A stretch of 14,940 nt of DNA. Origin: CBDUBU01 sp965365465. GTDB taxonomy: Bacteria; Bacteroidota; Rhodothermia; Rhodothermales; DASSAV01. Of this stretch, positions 14,479-14,940 are shown piece after piece. Location: contig CBDUBU010000072.1 of NCBI GenBank assembly GCA_965365465.1, positions 1 through 14,940 of the forward strand. The letters run 5' to 3'. Every line of letters starts with the position of its first letter. Within the stretch, counting starts at the first letter, position 1. The notes beneath the pieces are model-generated. The model had not been told where the DNA came from. It did no database searches and saw nothing but the letters and a program-made list of their open reading frames with translations. Position numbers and translations under genes: made by a program.

Positions 14479-14940
14479 ATGATGCATCTTAAAAGGTCTT
14501 ACGCAGTCGGGCTTCTTGTTTTCTTTCTGGGATGTGGCACAGCTGAGAAGGTCGCCACAACCCGAATGGGCGTTGGCGTTCAGCCTCCTGCAAATGCTAC
14601 GGTGCTTTTTGATGGAACCCGTGAGATGCTGGACGAAAACTGGACCTACTGGGAGGGGCCGCGTTTTGCTTCTGCGCTCCCAATCAAGTGGGAGATTGTG
14701 GAAGATCCGGTTGATGAGGGAACGGTTGTCACTACATCGGACCCGGCCGCGGCGGGTGGACTCTATGGCGCTGCCGACATTGTGACAAAAGAGGCATTCC
14801 GGGACTTCAGGTTACATGTCGAATTTATGATCACGGAAGCAGGGGGGAACAGCGGGGTATACTTGCAGAATCGCTACGAAATTCAGGTGCTTGACGGGGA
14901 TTCGACTACCCACGGTATGGCTGCCGTTATCAATGAAGCC
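14479..14940 (+). CDS. DUF1080 / 3-keto-disaccharide hydrolase-like lipoprotein (partial)
   Basis: Open from the ATG at 14479 to the right edge (154 codons, C-terminus missing). The N-terminus is a short lipoprotein-like signal (SYAVGLLVFFLGC, Cys at residue 19; the box is FLGC, slightly off consensus). The DUF1080 (3-keto-disaccharide hydrolase, jelly-roll) signature follows: VLFDGT, then FRDFRLHVEFMITEAGG, GNSGVYLQNRYEIQVLD and a Gly/Ala-rich continuation. Characterised relatives cleave 3-keto-glycosides or 3-keto-glucosides made by Gfo/Idh/MocA or FAD dehydrogenases; many members are uncharacterised. The Tat-exported oxidoreductase nearby is a natural partner. A second Met codon directly follows the first; upstream GAGG at 14467-14470 is 8 nt from the start. 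Confidence 0.85.
   Translation, partial: MMHLKRSYAVGLLVFFLGCGTAEKVATTRMGVGVQPPANATVLFDGTREMLDENWTYWEGPRFASALPIKWEIVEDPVDEGTVVTTSDPAAAGGLYGAADIVTKEAFRDFRLHVEFMITEAGGNSGVYLQNRYEIQVLDGDSTTHGMAAVINEA

Noticed and set aside
1..14940. CRISPR arrays, insertion sequences, phage genes, tRNA or rRNA
   Set aside because: Looked for regular direct repeats, transposase or integrase motifs and tRNA-like cloverleaf ends; none were visible by eye.

Overview
The window looks like part of a bacterial chromosome from a Bacteroidota-type organism, most plausibly the Rhodothermia/Rhodothermales side of that phylum. This is an inference from four things. The protein set is typical (propeller-type sensor N-terminus, DUF1080 lipoprotein, Tat-exported Gfo/Idh/MocA oxidoreductase, secreted glycosidases). 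GC content is fairly high. Several confident genes lack a Shine-Dalgarno sequence. No phage, insertion-sequence, CRISPR, tRNA or rRNA genes were seen. The theme is carbohydrate use: liberation of sugars outside the cytoplasm, ABC uptake, isomerisation, and sugar oxidation.

Left part (1-3340, all minus strand): the 5' end of a secreted propeller-domain regulator runs off the left edge. Upstream of it come a decayed AraC-family C-terminus, a GH32 fructan/sucrose hydrolase with a signal peptide, and a UV damage endonuclease (uvsE). The uvsE gene looks like a housekeeping neighbour rather than part of the sugar system.

Centre (3772-10571, plus strand): a secreted GH51 alpha-L-arabinofuranosidase is followed after 138 bp by a tight four-gene unit: an L-fucose/L-arabinose isomerase-type protein, then a complete CUT2 (ribose-type) ABC importer in the order binding lipoprotein, double-ATPase, permease. 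Gaps are 29, 8 and 1 nt. The simplest reading is that GH51 releases a pentose (likely L-arabinose), the ABC system imports it and the isomerase turns the aldose into a ketose. No kinase, epimerase or aldolase is in the window. A strong hairpin terminator separates this unit from the convergent gene that follows.

Right part (10754-14940): a Tat-dependent Gfo/Idh/MocA oxidoreductase (minus) is divergent from a second, very different isomerase-like protein of the same broad COG2407-type group (plus). A DUF1080 (3-keto-disaccharide hydrolase-like) lipoprotein follows and is cut by the window edge. Oxidoreductase plus DUF1080 suggests chemistry through 3-keto sugars. The 5' leader of the second isomerase-like gene is the most unusual non-coding stretch: a good promoter, nested inverted repeats with alternative pairings, and a near-consensus LacI-family operator. 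A second shared intergenic motif, CGTCA-N-TGACG, lies upstream of both the GH51 gene and the DUF1080 gene.
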